The position numbers and the translations under genes are program-made. From Hermodice carunculata (Eukaryota; Annelida; Polychaeta; Eunicida; Amphinomidae): a stretch of DNA of 64,000 bases. Below are positions 22,224 through 34,416 of this stretch, piece by piece; the first letter of the stretch is position 1, and the number at the start of each line of letters is the position of its first letter. The notes under the pieces are model-generated. The model had not been told where the DNA came from, ran no database searches, and worked only from the letters and a program-made list of their open reading frames with translations. The DNA lies in the NCBI GenBank assembly GCA_964020975.1, contig OZ026615.1, positions 31,090,722-31,154,721 of the forward strand. The letters are read 5' to 3'.

Positions 22224-24764
22224 GTTCCCCTAATAGGTATAAATCCCAATTCTACAGCTTTTTTTCTTGGTTTACAGACTCCGTCCACAAAACAAGCCTA
22301 TGAATGGAATCACACCTCTGCTTGTAAACTTTGACGATATTAACGTTTCAAGTATCCCTAATTAGCATAAATTAAAATTCTACAACTTTTGTTTGTTCAT
22401 CGGATGCACTTACAGCACAACCTGTCAATTGAAGTTGGTATGGTACCTCGACCTATAATAGTTTTGAATAAATTAAAACAATTGTGTGTAATTCCTTCCT
22501 AAGAGTAAGTTAATCAAGAAGCAGCAATGGAATTATTGAGACCAGCTACACATCCGAAATTTATTGTATTCGAAACGTAGCAGTTTAAATTTTAGATGGC
22601 CCAAATTTGCATACTTTTAAAAACTGTGGCAACTATTCATAAAGAAAAATCCAGATCTAAGTCATGGAAGTATCGTCATGCCAAGTTTGGAGTTTCTGTG
22701 TATAATAATATTCAAATAAGATATCAGACTAATTTGCTGGGAAAGAAAAAAACGAAGGGAAGAAAGAAAGAAAGAAAGAATGAAAGAAAGAACAGAATAA
22801 CATAGGGTCTGTGTGCCAATTGTTGAAAAAAATAGAAGCAAATTGCAGCACCACCTGTTGAACAGATTAAGGTCTAGGGATTCCCAGAGCAACTGGCGAA
22901 GCGTTTTTCGGAGATTTTTAAAAACGGCTTTGTCAATAATTAAAAAAAAATGAAGAAAAGCTTGTCATCAGAATCCAAAAATTAAAAGAGCGTGACTATT
23001 TGAAGACAGCTGGTAGAGACGACTCCCCCCCCTCTCCCCCGCCCCCGTACCTTTTCGCCATGTTTCAAGAGAATATGGCTGACGGTTTTGGAGAAGTGGA
23101 AAATTGTGAACAGACGGACGCATGAACTACAGATCACTACCCAGCCTACCACTTGAACCTACTGACAGGTCGGGTGATCTTTTAAAAAAGGGTCCGCGCC
23201 GCTTAAATCTTCCCTGGTACCACATGCATGACGCGCTGAACTGTTCGGTCTGCTGTGAGTTGGAGACTATATTTGAAATATAGACTTATTCGATTGATAG
23301 TTGTGACCGTCCCCCCATCCCCACCCCCGAATATCAGATTTTATGCTGACAAAATCCAAGGATTGCTTGTGGCAGGATTCTGTTCAGTGCGAATAAGTCG
23401 CCCTAGGCCTAGAGTGTCATGTATCCATTGGAATGCAAAAACAAACCAACATGCACCACAGTACCCTCCACCTGATGTGACCACATTTGGAAGGGCCCAA
23501 CCTAAAGGACAAGGGCAAAGAGGACCAGATGCTCTCTACAAAATTTAAATCCCCTCGCACCACTATTGTTACCAGATGTTCTCTACAAAAATTAAATCCC
23601 CTCGCACCACTATTGTTTTGTGAAGTTTCTAACTTATTTATGTAGTGTGTTCGTGTATAAATTTGTTTGTTTGTTTGTTTTTTGTTTTTTTTTAAAATTA
23701 TTCTCAACGCAGGTTTCCTGAATTAACCTTTTTGTCATCAGGAAAATATGCAGCGAGACTAATTACCGACCGAAAACCGAAAAATGTACCAACGAGTGGC
23801 ACCAACGCGATCCCAAATGCGGGGCATGCAACATTCTTTTTCTCACATACCTTTCAAAGTAATTTTATAGCAGAAAAAAAAAAAACTCTGAAGCGAGAAG
23901 TTTCCAACTTAGCCTAGGTCGCTATTTTCATCAAGCGAATAACCCTAAACATGCACACATATCAATACGCGGCGACATCTCACGTAAACATTGATGCGCT
24001 GTACAAGTAATGTTATTCCGCTTAATTAATATGGTTCATGCAGGTGTGAAAAACAAGAACAATTCGAAAGTTGACGGTTTTTCATTGTTGAATTATTCAT
24101 GCAACGAGAGAAACAAGAGACGCAAGCTGTGGTCCTAAAATTAGTATGGAACTGTGTCCACTTACAAAGTACATGTTTATTACAACAGTATGCCCCTACT
24201 GCCCCCCGTACTGGCTGTCAGTGTCACTGTCTGACCAAAAAGGGGTTTACAAATACGTCTCCGCAGAGGAACAGAAGGGTTATTATAATTATTTATGTAG
24301 ACATATGTGATGGTGCAATCACGAAACAGGCAACATCATGTGTTTGCTGTTAGAACGCTGGACTGAACCTGGAGAAGCGTGTCAACGTTGGTCTATGGCT
24401 GGCCCAGGTAGGCTCACTGGCACTCTGTCGACGGCAGGATGTCATCTACCTGTCGCAATTCTGGGAAAGCTGATCAGTAGGCCTATCACGAGAATTTGAG
24501 CTGGCGCTGGTGGAGAGCGGACTGGGACAAGCATATTTGACGGCCTGCCAGCGAGGATGTGAGAAATGTTATGCAGGGTGTTGCTCATTGGATATTTCAT
24601 GGTAATTAAGATTAACCACAGCACTACGCCATTCTGTTTGTTTGTGACCCATGTCGTCTACTATTTACAGTTTTTTTTTTTTGAATGGAATTCCATAGTA
24701 GTCACGTGACTGCTATAGTTTTACAATTGAAAGCAGTCCGTCAAATGCAATTTTATTGGATGGA
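22224..24764. other. Unassigned interior between inverted repeats
   Basis: This stretch holds a GAAA tetranucleotide run (about 22763-22795), a TTTG run (about 23662-23690) and a 49-bp tandem duplication (listed separately). Two loosely similar blocks carry the phrase TCCCTAATTAGCATAAATTAAAATT near 22235 and 22357. No transposase-like coding is visible. Confidence 0.55.
23523..23618 (+). repeat. Short tandem duplication, period about 49 bp
   Basis: CCAGATGCTCTCTACAAAAT through CCCCTCGCACCACTATTGTT is repeated immediately, with a few differences (CCAGATGTTCTCTACAAAAA). Two copies only. Confidence 0.85.
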
Positions 24765-24860
24765 CTTTATTTAATACAAAGAGAAACTTAACAAACCTAA
24801 TTCTGTAAGCCCATGTACCGTTTGAACAGTATCAAGTCCGATATTCTAAGAGCAAAGTCC
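24765..24860 (-). repeat. Right arm of the ~97-bp inverted repeat pair
   Basis: The reverse complement of this segment aligns with 21811-21908. See the left arm for the shared blocks. Confidence 0.8.
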
Positions 24861-24879
24861 TGTTCCGACCATTCACTGA

Positions 24880-25935
24880 AAAACTGCATAGTTCTAAATC
24901 ATTATAGCAAATTAATTTGTGAAAGGAACAAATCATATTCATAACATTTGAAATTTAGAAGAAAATTAGGTTGTTTTTTTTTAGCCTTTATAAGGTCGGG
25001 AACCAGCGCAAGACTTGTTTCGGTGCCATTAATCTCCCGGACAAGTCAACTGGTAACTGGCGGCACCATGTTATAATGAAATTCTAAAAAAAGACCTAAC
25101 CAATTAAATTGCCTAAAAAACCGTGTCCTCAACTAGTTGATTATAAGGTTTTGTCCCACACCGGTATGCCTGTAACTCTAATTCTAGGTATGTGAGAAAA
25201 TACTTTTCCTCGCCGCACACTGGACACAATACGCCCAGAGTACAGCTACAAAAAACTGCTGCTGATTCAGTCCCCATCGGGTCTCTCTGTAAAACATCAT
25301 TTTTCATTCTTATAACTGCAAACTCAGGAAGCAGAATTCAGCGCCGTCTGTGACCCACATAAGCATTCAAGCTGCTGACGGAATGACTGAGGTCAGTCTT
25401 GATACAGTTACACTGCGATGAAGCGTGCTTGATCAGCTTCTTATCAAAATCAACATGATCAGTTAATCAAACAATCAACACACAACATGTCTCAGAATTA
25501 CCAACTTATCCTCGTCGTTCTAATACTGTTGTGATTTCTTTTGACGAATGTACTGATGTGACTGAGAAAATAAATACTCTTCTGGGCAAAGTCAAAAGCT
25601 ACTCCTGGTGCATGGAATGTGTGGTCTGGAATCTGGGGTTCATTTTCGCTGTTGCATGGTAACTATGTTTTGAATACATGTTGGTTTGTTGTCTTGACAG
25701 TATACATTTTCTCTTCTTTTTTAGTTAACAATAAGCCAAGCCATCTCGTAAGCATTGCTGACCACAAGCGGCCTAAGGTTAGAGATTGTTCAACGCAGGA
25801 AGTTGTCTTTCCCCATTCAAGCAACAAGTCATGGGGACAACATGTATTATTCGCGTTTTTTGTGTCTGGCAAGACGTTTTTGCAAAGCCATTTCTCACCA
25901 TGGTGGGCCCCAATTGGAATGCCGCTGCTGCGTTT
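24880..25935. other. Unassigned DNA upstream of a LINE fragment
   Basis: No motif is clear. The last ~100 bp before 25940 could be a decayed continuation of the LINE fragment, but the translated text is not diagnostic. Confidence 0.45.
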
Positions 25936-25939
25936 TAGA

Positions 25940-26345
25940 TAAGGTAATAAATAAATGCCTTTCAGACCTTCTCGACGCTCTTCAGTTTGAGGCAGCTAAA
26001 ATATATACTGGTGCACTTAGACATACCTGCCACGACCGCCAACTCAATAATTTAAACCTGGGTCGCAAACCCTGACACCAGACGCAGATACGTTAAGTGG
26101 ATCCTTCCGTACAAAATTATACATAAAATATCTCCTGAGTACCTTTTTACTTTGACTACTTGTTCCCAACACCATCGGTCGTGTCACTGGTGGCAAATAA
26201 GGAATTTTTGCAAAATCAAGAAAATTCTCGCAAAAATCAAACGGTTTACACACTCTTTTCTCCAATTTACCCTTGTACTATCCAAAAGCGTACTTTCTGA
26301 TATAAGAAACTGCACGTCGTACGGAAATTCACATAGACACTAACG
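25940..26345 (+). pseudogene. LINE ORF2 C-terminal fragment
   Basis: LLDALQFEAAKIYTGALRHT near 25967-26025 matches the block after the palm in jockey/CR1/L2-like LINEs (the V-Q-x-E-A-A-R-I-V-T-G-A-L-R pattern). It is followed by KWILPYKIIHKISPEYL-like sequence near 26097-26145 and a RFTHSFLQFT block near 26240-26270 matching the usual F-x-x-S-F-x-P-x-T. The frame shifts between these blocks. Endonuclease, palm and 3' end are absent, so this is a short internal relic. Confidence 0.65.
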
Positions 26346-26349
26346 TGTA

Positions 26350-27955
26350 TGCTTAAGCTTTGACATGGATCCGGTGTTTCAGTATAATTCGACAGCCGTA
26401 TCCTTGTGCTAGCCAACTCTACCATACCCAGCTTCACTGAAAACACTCCGAACTTGTTTATGGTCTATCTCGAGTTTATATTAGCCCGTTGCCCGTCTGC
26501 GATTTTACACGATAACCGTGTTGTAAACGCACATTTACTCTGACCCTGTCCCAAAGTTGCAACTCCCAGATATAAACTACCCTACCACATGCTGCCTCCA
26601 ATACTATGTAGCTCTTGGTGTTTATCCATCGCTGCTCGTTCACATCATTTTTTTCATTCCGATAACAATGATCCCTTTCCCGTTTGAAATTTAGTAGACA
26701 TGCAGTCCATTTTGGCGCAGAACGGAATATATTTTATTGAACAAACTTAAGTCCAGGGTAAATGCAAACGTTGAAACTTCGGTTGTATTGAAGACAAATG
26801 ACGATATAATTGCTCACTCTCAATCTATGCTCACGCTGAGATGCTTAACACTAGCCCACTTTTATACGTTCCTGTATTTTATTCCCCAGATGAAGAACAC
26901 AAAGCAGTAATATTAATGTTATTCATTAATGCAGGATTCCACACATACTGATCCAATATATACGGGAAAATGTCAAATTCATCAGTTGCCAAAACTAGCG
27001 CAATATGTCCCTGACCAAGATGGAATTATATGTAGATGTCCAATGTGACAAAATGCCTGTCAGAATGAATTTACCTTGCACGACTCAAGTTATGCAAAAA
27101 TGTATTCCATGGACCTGGTTGCCTTCAAAGCCATTCTGTTGACAGCCCAGCTGACATTGCCATGCTCAACACTATTGTAGTGTCAGTAGAAGCTATCAAG
27201 CCAGACATGCAGGTCTTCCTCTTCCAACTTTTATTAGCCCTGGTACATAACATAGAGTGCCACAGGACTAAAGCCTACACAAACTGGATACAGGTGTCTT
27301 CTTCTCAGGAGCCCTCTATACCAACTCCCAACTGAACTTTTTCTCTCTGTGACTCTCTTCTCTGTCTCTCTGTTATTAACAACACCCGTACTTATACTCC
27401 TAACCAGTTGCCGTGCCAAAGTAATCAACAAAACTCTGCCCCTGCCAACGGGCTATTGCATGGTGGGAGATGCCAACAGGTTCATAGTGAACTTAAATTG
27501 TAAAGGAATTTAGTGTCACTTGCTTATTCACCAAAGTTGACTGATATTCTATGGATAACTTTTTGACTGTGTTTTAAATAAACTATGCTGAACAGAAAAA
27601 TGTCATTTTAAGATGAGATTTCTGGCAATTGACAACTGATCAACTGCCCTTGCTGACAGGCCATTGTTTTTCTTAGCTGGGTGAGGTTGTCACTAGGTGT
27701 GAACAATAGGAGTGCTATGTGTACAGGCCACACAAAAACAACTTCTCTTTTTGTACCTTGTTTTTGACCCAAATAATTATGGCAACCAGAGTGTATGCAA
27801 ATACATCTTTAACTTATTCATTTTTTTTTCAATATTTTGTGCCTGTGTAATGAAACCCACATTACTGTGATGATTGTAATAGAAGTACTCTACTGGCATG
27901 GTAACTGGCAATCCTTCCTAGAGGTAATTCTGTTCTAATATATATGTAATGTAAA
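26350..27955. other. Unassigned DNA
   Basis: No supported gene. A CT-rich stretch lies near 27340-27375. The text is ordinary AT-rich sequence otherwise. Confidence 0.5.
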
Positions 27956-27958
27956 TAG

Positions 27959-27976
27959 TTACTACTACTACTACTG

Positions 27977-28036
<60 letters not shown>
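27959..28036 (+). repeat. CTA trinucleotide microsatellite
   Basis: About 78 bp of ACT/CTA repeats with one GCT interruption near 27974. The poly-serine frame on the minus strand is an artefact of this tract. Confidence 0.95.
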
Positions 28037-28827
28037 ACTTCACTTTTCTGCCAACATCTACTTACACATAGATATTCACTATAAAAATACCTTACTAGAG
28101 GTATAACGTAGAATGAAACATTTATTGACTGTGCCATATGCAAATGGTAGCAATTTGTCACACATTAACATATGCACACAAACAATACATTAAACATGCA
28201 AACTTTATGCTGCAAACACCACAAAATAAAAAAAGGAAAAAAAAAAGAAACATAGTTATAGTCAATTGATAAGGGGTTGTTTGCACTCCACATTAAAGAC
28301 ATTAAAGACATTGTCGCGTATACATTGATGAAATGACGACAGAGGGTTCTGGTATATTGCTATGCATTTCTTTATAAATATATCAAACATTGTTATTAAT
28401 TCTTTATCATTTAGCTTTATAAAAGTAAATATGCTTTGATCACTATAGGATGGGGAGGTCAACGAATACTGCATGGATCTTTTCCAGAAACTTTTGTCCT
28501 GGCATATGGTATGGACAAGGTAAACAAGGTCATTGGTTTACGGGAACTTTGATTGGTCCTTTATGTCTGCCAGTTTCTATATATAAACTGTGTGCACTTA
28601 TAATCTAGCAATATTTGTGCACATCTCAAAACCGCTTAATATCTTTCACATTTTTTAAGGTCAGTTTTCAATAATTTCGAGGTTTTTAATTTAGAAGCTT
28701 TTTACTGCATAACTCCTTGTTAACATTCCAAACTTCATATAAAGCTACTGAATGCAGAGTATTCTCAACTGATTTAAGCAAAATCGATTAATTTCCTACA
28801 TTTCAACATGACGTTCATATGCATTTA

Positions 28828-28885
28828 ACAATAAAGAGTCGCCGCTAATTTACATGTATTTTATGTATCTTTTAAATAGATATAT

Positions 28886-28925
<40 letters not shown>

Positions 28926-28989
28926 TGTTATATATCTCCATTTAAAAGATACATAAAATACATGTAAATTAGCGGCGACTCTTTATTGT
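28828..28989. repeat. Large hairpin, ~66-bp arms around a TA loop
   Basis: ACAATAAAGAGTCGCCGCTA at 28828 onward reappears as its exact reverse complement ending at 28989. The arms match through ATTTACATGTATTTTATGTA and CTTTTAAAT, differ by one 2-nt indel, and then run into a TA-rich loop. It could be a MITE with full-length arms or a recent inverted duplication. No target duplication was found; the right arm abuts a short GT run. Confidence 0.9.
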
Positions 28990-29645
28990 GTGTGTGTGCG
29001 TGTATGATTTTACAATTTCTAGCACAATATCGTTATATTCAAATTTTCTTTGCCAGATTATCAACCGATTTATTGTATATCAACCAATTGTTTCCCTACT
29101 CTTGGATTTTTATTAACATTTCGCTTATTAAAATCAGTATTGTCTCCAGTAATATAAATTTCATCATTTACAAAACTTTGCAACCGAAATTGACGATGGC
29201 ATTTTATAAGTTACCAAACAAAAGATTTCTGTTGTGTTATCATGCAGTCTGACCATATATATGCTCGTGCGTATGACTGACTAAAGCGGTAGAAGATTTA
29301 ACCTGAACTTGGCAGTCACTTACTATTTTTTTTTCATGATACGAATATATGAGAGACCTATTCAGAGTACAACACAGGAGAGAGCCATAGTACTCGTGCT
29401 CTTTAGCATGAAGTTACATCTAATAGAAAAGCATCCATTGAAAACATACTACATTTCATATTCAATAAGTTTTGAAACAAACAAATAAAACGTTTTTCAC
29501 GAAAGCTATGCACAAAATTTAGTTCTCAGATTAAATATGCTTTTGGCAGGATGTTCACATTTATTGGCAGAGATGAATATACTGCCAGCAAACTTACATC
29601 ATAAATATAACTTTCAGACAACGGGTCTTGTGTGGTCAGAGAGGG
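28990..29645. other. Unassigned DNA
   Basis: An 88-codon frame (28986-29252) has no motif. Nothing else is recognised. Confidence 0.45.
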
Positions 29646-29649
29646 TTTC

Positions 29650-30160
29650 AAAGCAACATTCAACTTAATGAATTCCCGTTTTGTATGCCAAACCCTAGGA
29701 CAAATCCATAACAAAACCTCTGATTTTATGAACAAAAACCAGGGTCTTGGGACACAGCTGGTAATCTAAAGACCGCGTGTGCTGATTGGGTCTTCACACA
29801 ACTGTGGGATTTCTTCTTCAAATTTCAACTTAGGAATCACATGGTTTTGTGATGTCAATAGAATCATTATACCCTGGGTTTTGTAAGATTTCAAAACCCA
29901 GGGTTTTGCACTGTAATTTCAAACTACACAAGACCCAGGGTTTGGTACTGAAACCTTGAGATTTGTACGGGGTTGAAAGAGGTAAAGACATTGATTGTGT
30001 GATTTACTCAATTACATACATTCTGAAAAAAAAACCCAAAACATTATTTTGTGACTAAACCATGAACTTTGTGCACAAAACTCGGGATTTTGTAACGAAG
30101 CCCAGATTTTCTTGCACAAGAAACCCCAAGTTCGGGAATTATTGGACAATGCAACTTCCA
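29650..30160 (+). repeat. AAAACCCAGGGTTTT palindrome-rich repeat, copy B
   Basis: This copy contains the constant segment (TCTAAAGACCGCGTGTGCTG near 29766), paired ACCCTGGGTTTTGTAAG and CAAAACCCAGGGTTTTGCAC units near 29870-29910, and the shared end GGTACTGAAACCTTGAGATT near 29943. It closes with GACAATGCAACTTCCA at 30145-30160, the inverse of copy A's left end. The left boundary is unclear. Confidence 0.75.
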
Positions 30161-30164
30161 TGAA

Positions 30165-32095
30165 CATCTGTTGTCCGAAGCTGTTTAAAGGTCCCTGCTG
30201 ATGGACTACTTTGCAATAGTGATAGGCTTATACCTGCTGTATGGCTACCAACATTGAAAAACAGGTAAAATTTCATGCTAAATGTCGTCCCAAGTGGTAG
30301 TGTGAAGAATAGTTTGTTTTGCGTCTCTGGTTGGTGTGTAGTAGAATCAGGGCCTGGAGATAGAGAATGCGTCGAGTGCGGAAAATCAGAAAAGCCCACA
30401 AGATACTGTAATTATTATCTGAAACTCCAAGAAAACTGTGATGTGCCAAACACCATCGTATCTATCCATTTCAGTACTGACGTCCTCTGACGTTTGTTTA
30501 CCTGGTAAATGCCAAGGAGAATCAGAAACGTTGCTGGTCGTAGAAACATGAAAATCACCCTTATTAGCGATTTCATTTTTTAAAATTGAAAACCAATAGT
30601 CAATGCAAAATATATATGGAACCTTGACTCATTACCGTTGTAACCCTGATAAAATTTTTCTATATCACATGGAAATTAAAACAATATTTTTATCAGTATC
30701 TTGTCCTGCTGTTGTGGGTGTAGACTCGTGGATACGGGGTCGATCAAAAGAAATGTATCGTGTCTTATCATAATTAAACTTGTAGGTTCCAAATTGGCTA
30801 ATAAATTGGAATCATCCGTTATAAATTCGCATTGACTAAATATATTATCCTATAATTGAAAGTTTCTTTTTTAAATAACATTTTCAGAAAGTCATACGGA
30901 CTTCGTTCAAAATGTGTGAACATGTAACTCTAACGAGTGTATGTTTGTTGTGATACTTGACCGTTCAATATCTTGGCGATCTTTTGCAGATAGCGTAATT
31001 TAAACGTAATTCACATCAGATGAAGATATGTTTGTAAACAACATCTTTCATGGCTGGTTTCACAATTGTTTAACCCGAACCCGGTAACATAATTGCTTAA
31101 TCTGAACTGAAATTTTGTCACGACCTTCACCTTAGTCACTCTGGATTTACTGTGTGCACGTGCGGTATTCTCAAATGTACGACTGGTTAGTTTTACAATA
31201 CTTTGTTGGTTGGTCATTGTATTTAATTGACCCTGCAATTGCAAATGTCTCGGTCCGAACTGCAGCAACATTTTTGTTGTTCTCCCATGTTAAATGACAT
31301 TTGTGACCACACATAAACTTTACTTGTTCCTCCATGGTTTTTATATAACAACACGTACCGTGATTCATACTAATCCATGAAATATTCGATTGTCCTGCCA
31401 GCACAAGTCTTTTTATTGCTCATCTCGTCGCCTGGCTGGCGGTTCAAAGATCGGCTGGGAACTTTTCATGTAAATGTGCATTGCACTGATACCTAGATCC
31501 GACACGATGGATAAATTACTTCATAATTTTTTTAGATTTGTTAAATGCCTCATGTCCAATATTTTGTGGTGCTATTAATTGTTTGCATATGATTATTATT
31601 CGCGCTCACTCATACATCTTGTTCATCAGCCCCTCCCCGCCTCTAATTCACTTTGTTTTGCTTGTTTTATGTGTCAACACGATTTCAGATCTAAGTACAT
31701 TTACGTACCTTAAACTTGAGCTTATCATATGTGGTGCACAATCATGATAACTACGTTACATATGCAAATTCTTCCAAAAATTTAGAAGGACAAAAAACGA
31801 CCACAAGTTTGGTCAGAAATGGGAAACACAACAGAACAATATAGGGCGGCAGTAGGTTCTTTTAATCTGAAAACAAAAGTACTGGTCAAAATAATTTGTG
31901 AGGAAGTGTGCGATGATTCGTTTCATGCTACCATGATACACAACACAACACTTACGGTATTGTGATCCAACTGTTTGATTGTGCTCGACATGTATTGATG
32001 GTTTTGTTTCATTTGCTGATGGCTTCCTCCTGACAAACAAATTCACATGACCACTGTTTGATGTACACCTAGTTCCGGGTCCTCCTCCTCACAAA
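30165..32095. other. Unassigned DNA
   Basis: Several short frames on both strands carry no motif. No repeat was recognised until the LINE endonuclease begins near 32100. Confidence 0.5.
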
Positions 32096-32099
32096 CAAA

Positions 32100-32421
32100 T
32101 AACTTGGCACATGCAAATGTACGCAGTTTGTGTAGTGATCACAAATTGGATGAACTCATGGAGTCCATTAGCCCTTATATTGCGACTGTCTCTGAAACCT
32201 GGTTAGATAATACCTATCCAAATAAGCTATTGTATTTCAAAGGTTTTCAAGGATAAATCAGAAAAGACAGACTTTCGGGGAGAGGTGGTGAAGTGCGAAA
32301 CACATTTCCATTTGTACGCAGATCAAACCTTGAAACTGACAATACAGAATGCCCGTGAATTGGAGTTAAAGACTTTGCTTGGAAACACACTGATTGCAGT
32401 GTATTATCGTCCGCCGGGACA
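32100..32421 (+). pseudogene. LINE endonuclease, first half (interrupted copy)
   Basis: KLDELMESISPYIATVSETW near 32143-32203 carries the SETWL block of LINE apurinic-type endonucleases. It is followed by IRKDRLSGRGGEV near 32257-32292, the R-K-D-R-x-x-G-R-G-G-G block, and VYYRPPGQTS near 32399-32428, the F-Y-R-P-P block. The domain stops there because a ~2-kb element is inserted. The second half resumes at 34417 with SEARHTFLEQFS and ITGDFNVG. Small frame changes are present in this half. Confidence 0.8.
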
Positions 32422-34416
32422 GACGTCTATGACAAGCCAACGGGGCCATAACGCACAGGTTTTACGCGTTGCTGAACCTCCACTACGCGCAGTCGAGATC
32501 CTCTACGCGTAGTCGAGCCAACCAATTAGATTTCAGTCTCTTCTACGCGTTGCCGAGAATATGTTTTCCACTACCGGTAGTCGAGCTTTGGCGACGCGTA
32601 GTCGAGCAACTTACGGCCTCTTTTACCTGAAGACAAGCAAACCAACCATTTATGTTCTGACAAGCATTACTGATATTAAAACAGCCAATCAAATTAGAGT
32701 CTCTACAACGCGAAGCGGAAACATGAAATTCTCCACAACGTGTCCTCCAGGCAGCCAATCAAATTAGAATCTCTACAACGCGTGGTCGAGACTTGTGATT
32801 CTCCGCAAGGCGTCGTTGACGCAGCCAATTAAATTACAGTTTGTACAATGCGTAGCCGAATGGTTATATCCCGTATTTCAAAAAGGAGGTTGAACGGGTA
32901 TCGAATTTTATTTTATTTTTTCGCTACATGAGAGATAAACAAAAAGGGAAGAATGGATCAACATGGTCAGGCGGTCAAAAGACTGGGAGCCCAGTAAATT
33001 CGACCGAATTTGCTCCAGCCTCCGGGAATTTCGTTGGAAGTGGCGGACCAATAGAACAATTTTCCATCCCAACCCTGTTTCTGTACACTAATTGAAAAAT
33101 ACCGTCAGTGCATTGGAACAGGGCATGGAGTGCACTGCAGTATTTCATGACATTTTTGTTGGACATTAGAATGCACAAAAATGGAACCGACTATAAATCT
33201 TACAATTTTGAGTCTATGACAATAAAAATATCGTCAGTGCATTGGAACAAGGCATGGAGTGCACTGCAGTATTTCATGACATTTTTGTTGGACATTAGAA
33301 TACACAACAATGGAACCGACTATAAATCTTACAATTTTGAGTCTATGACAATAAAAATACCAGCACTGTATTCCCTTTACAAAGATATTTCCAATGATAG
33401 TAAGATATGGTTTGTCGATATATTTTGAACAAAATCCCTTTGATGCCTAACGAGACCGGCCAAGACCGGCGGGTGGCTATGCATGCTGGTGAGTCGTCAC
33501 CTTTTACCCGCTAGTCTCAACAGCGTACCTCCGTACGCCCCGGACTTCATCCTGTAATTGTTACACGATTTTGTGAAAACCATAGGTTCTAGTATTTTCG
33601 GCTGATTTTCCATTATCAAATTAAAGCTTATTTATCGTTTTAAAAATATTATATGCAATTTGCACTTTGCGTACGGAAGGGACAGAAGGGGTGGTGTTAT
33701 GAACTCTAACCATAAACTTTGGCTGCCGCCATTTGCGTTCTTCGGCTACGCGTCGTCGCAACCATTAAAATCTTAACGCGTAGTCAAACAGGTCTTATAC
33801 AGTTTACAAGAGCATCAGTGATTGGATAGTCTGGCTACACGCTATGTGAGGCATAGGCTAATTTCTCAACTACGCGTCGACGCGTTCTAGAATATTTTCT
33901 CGGCAACGAGAGAATGCCCTATTATTTTAATTATACATGATTTGATTTCTGTGATACTGTTTTACACTTTTACTTTACCTGTCTGTTTATTTTGTAACAC
34001 ATATGCTTTGAGTTCTGTGATAGTGTATTCAATTTTTATTTTACCTTCATGATTAATCTGTAATTTGATTTGAGTTCTGTGATATTAATTACTTCATGTT
34101 CTTAACTTATGTTCCACTATTTGTCAGTGTCTCTGTTTTTGTACTTATGTTATGTACTGTCTGTTGTATTTTATGCCTAGCACCAAATCAAGTCCAATCA
34201 AATCAAACGCGTACTGGAGACTGTTATCTTACAGGTTGGCTGGACTACGCGTGGCGGAGATTGTAATCTTATTGGTTGGCTCGACTACGCGTTGCCGAGC
34301 CTCGACTACGCGTAGTAGAAACAGCAATCTAATTGGTTTGCTGGACTACGCATAGTGGAGGCTCGGCTGGGCACAAGACATATGCGTTATGGACCCGTTT
34401 GCTTGCCATGGACGTC
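32422..34416. mobile_element. ~2-kb TIR element with ACGCGT-rich subterminal repeats, inserted in a LINE
   Basis: The left end (32422-32455) and the reverse complement of the right end (34416-34383) agree at 30 of 34 positions. Both start GACGTC, a likely 6-bp target duplication that is itself palindromic; without it the element is 32428-34410 (1,983 bp). Taking out the element and one GACGTC joins the flanking LINE sequence in frame as PPGQTSEARH. Behind each end lie degenerate units built on CTACGCGTAGTCGAG. Many are followed by GCCAATCAAATTAGA-like text in direct order on the left (about 32466-32865) and inverted on the right (about 34226-34365). More units lie at 33740-33885. The interior holds a 129-bp tandem repeat and no recognisable transposase, so it is probably non-autonomous. 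I cannot place it in a named superfamily. Confidence 0.85.
33095..33360 (+). repeat. Two-copy tandem repeat, period 129 bp, inside the TIR element
   Basis: CGTCAGTGCATTGGAACA at 33103 recurs at 33232. The copies share GGCATGGAGTGCACTGCAGT, TTTTTGTTGGACATTAGAAT and GAGTCTATGACAATAAAAAT with only a handful of differences, so the duplication is recent. The period is divisible by three, and a frame (33108-33428, 106 codons) stays open through both copies, repeating the peptide ALQYFMTFLLDIR. Confidence 0.92.
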
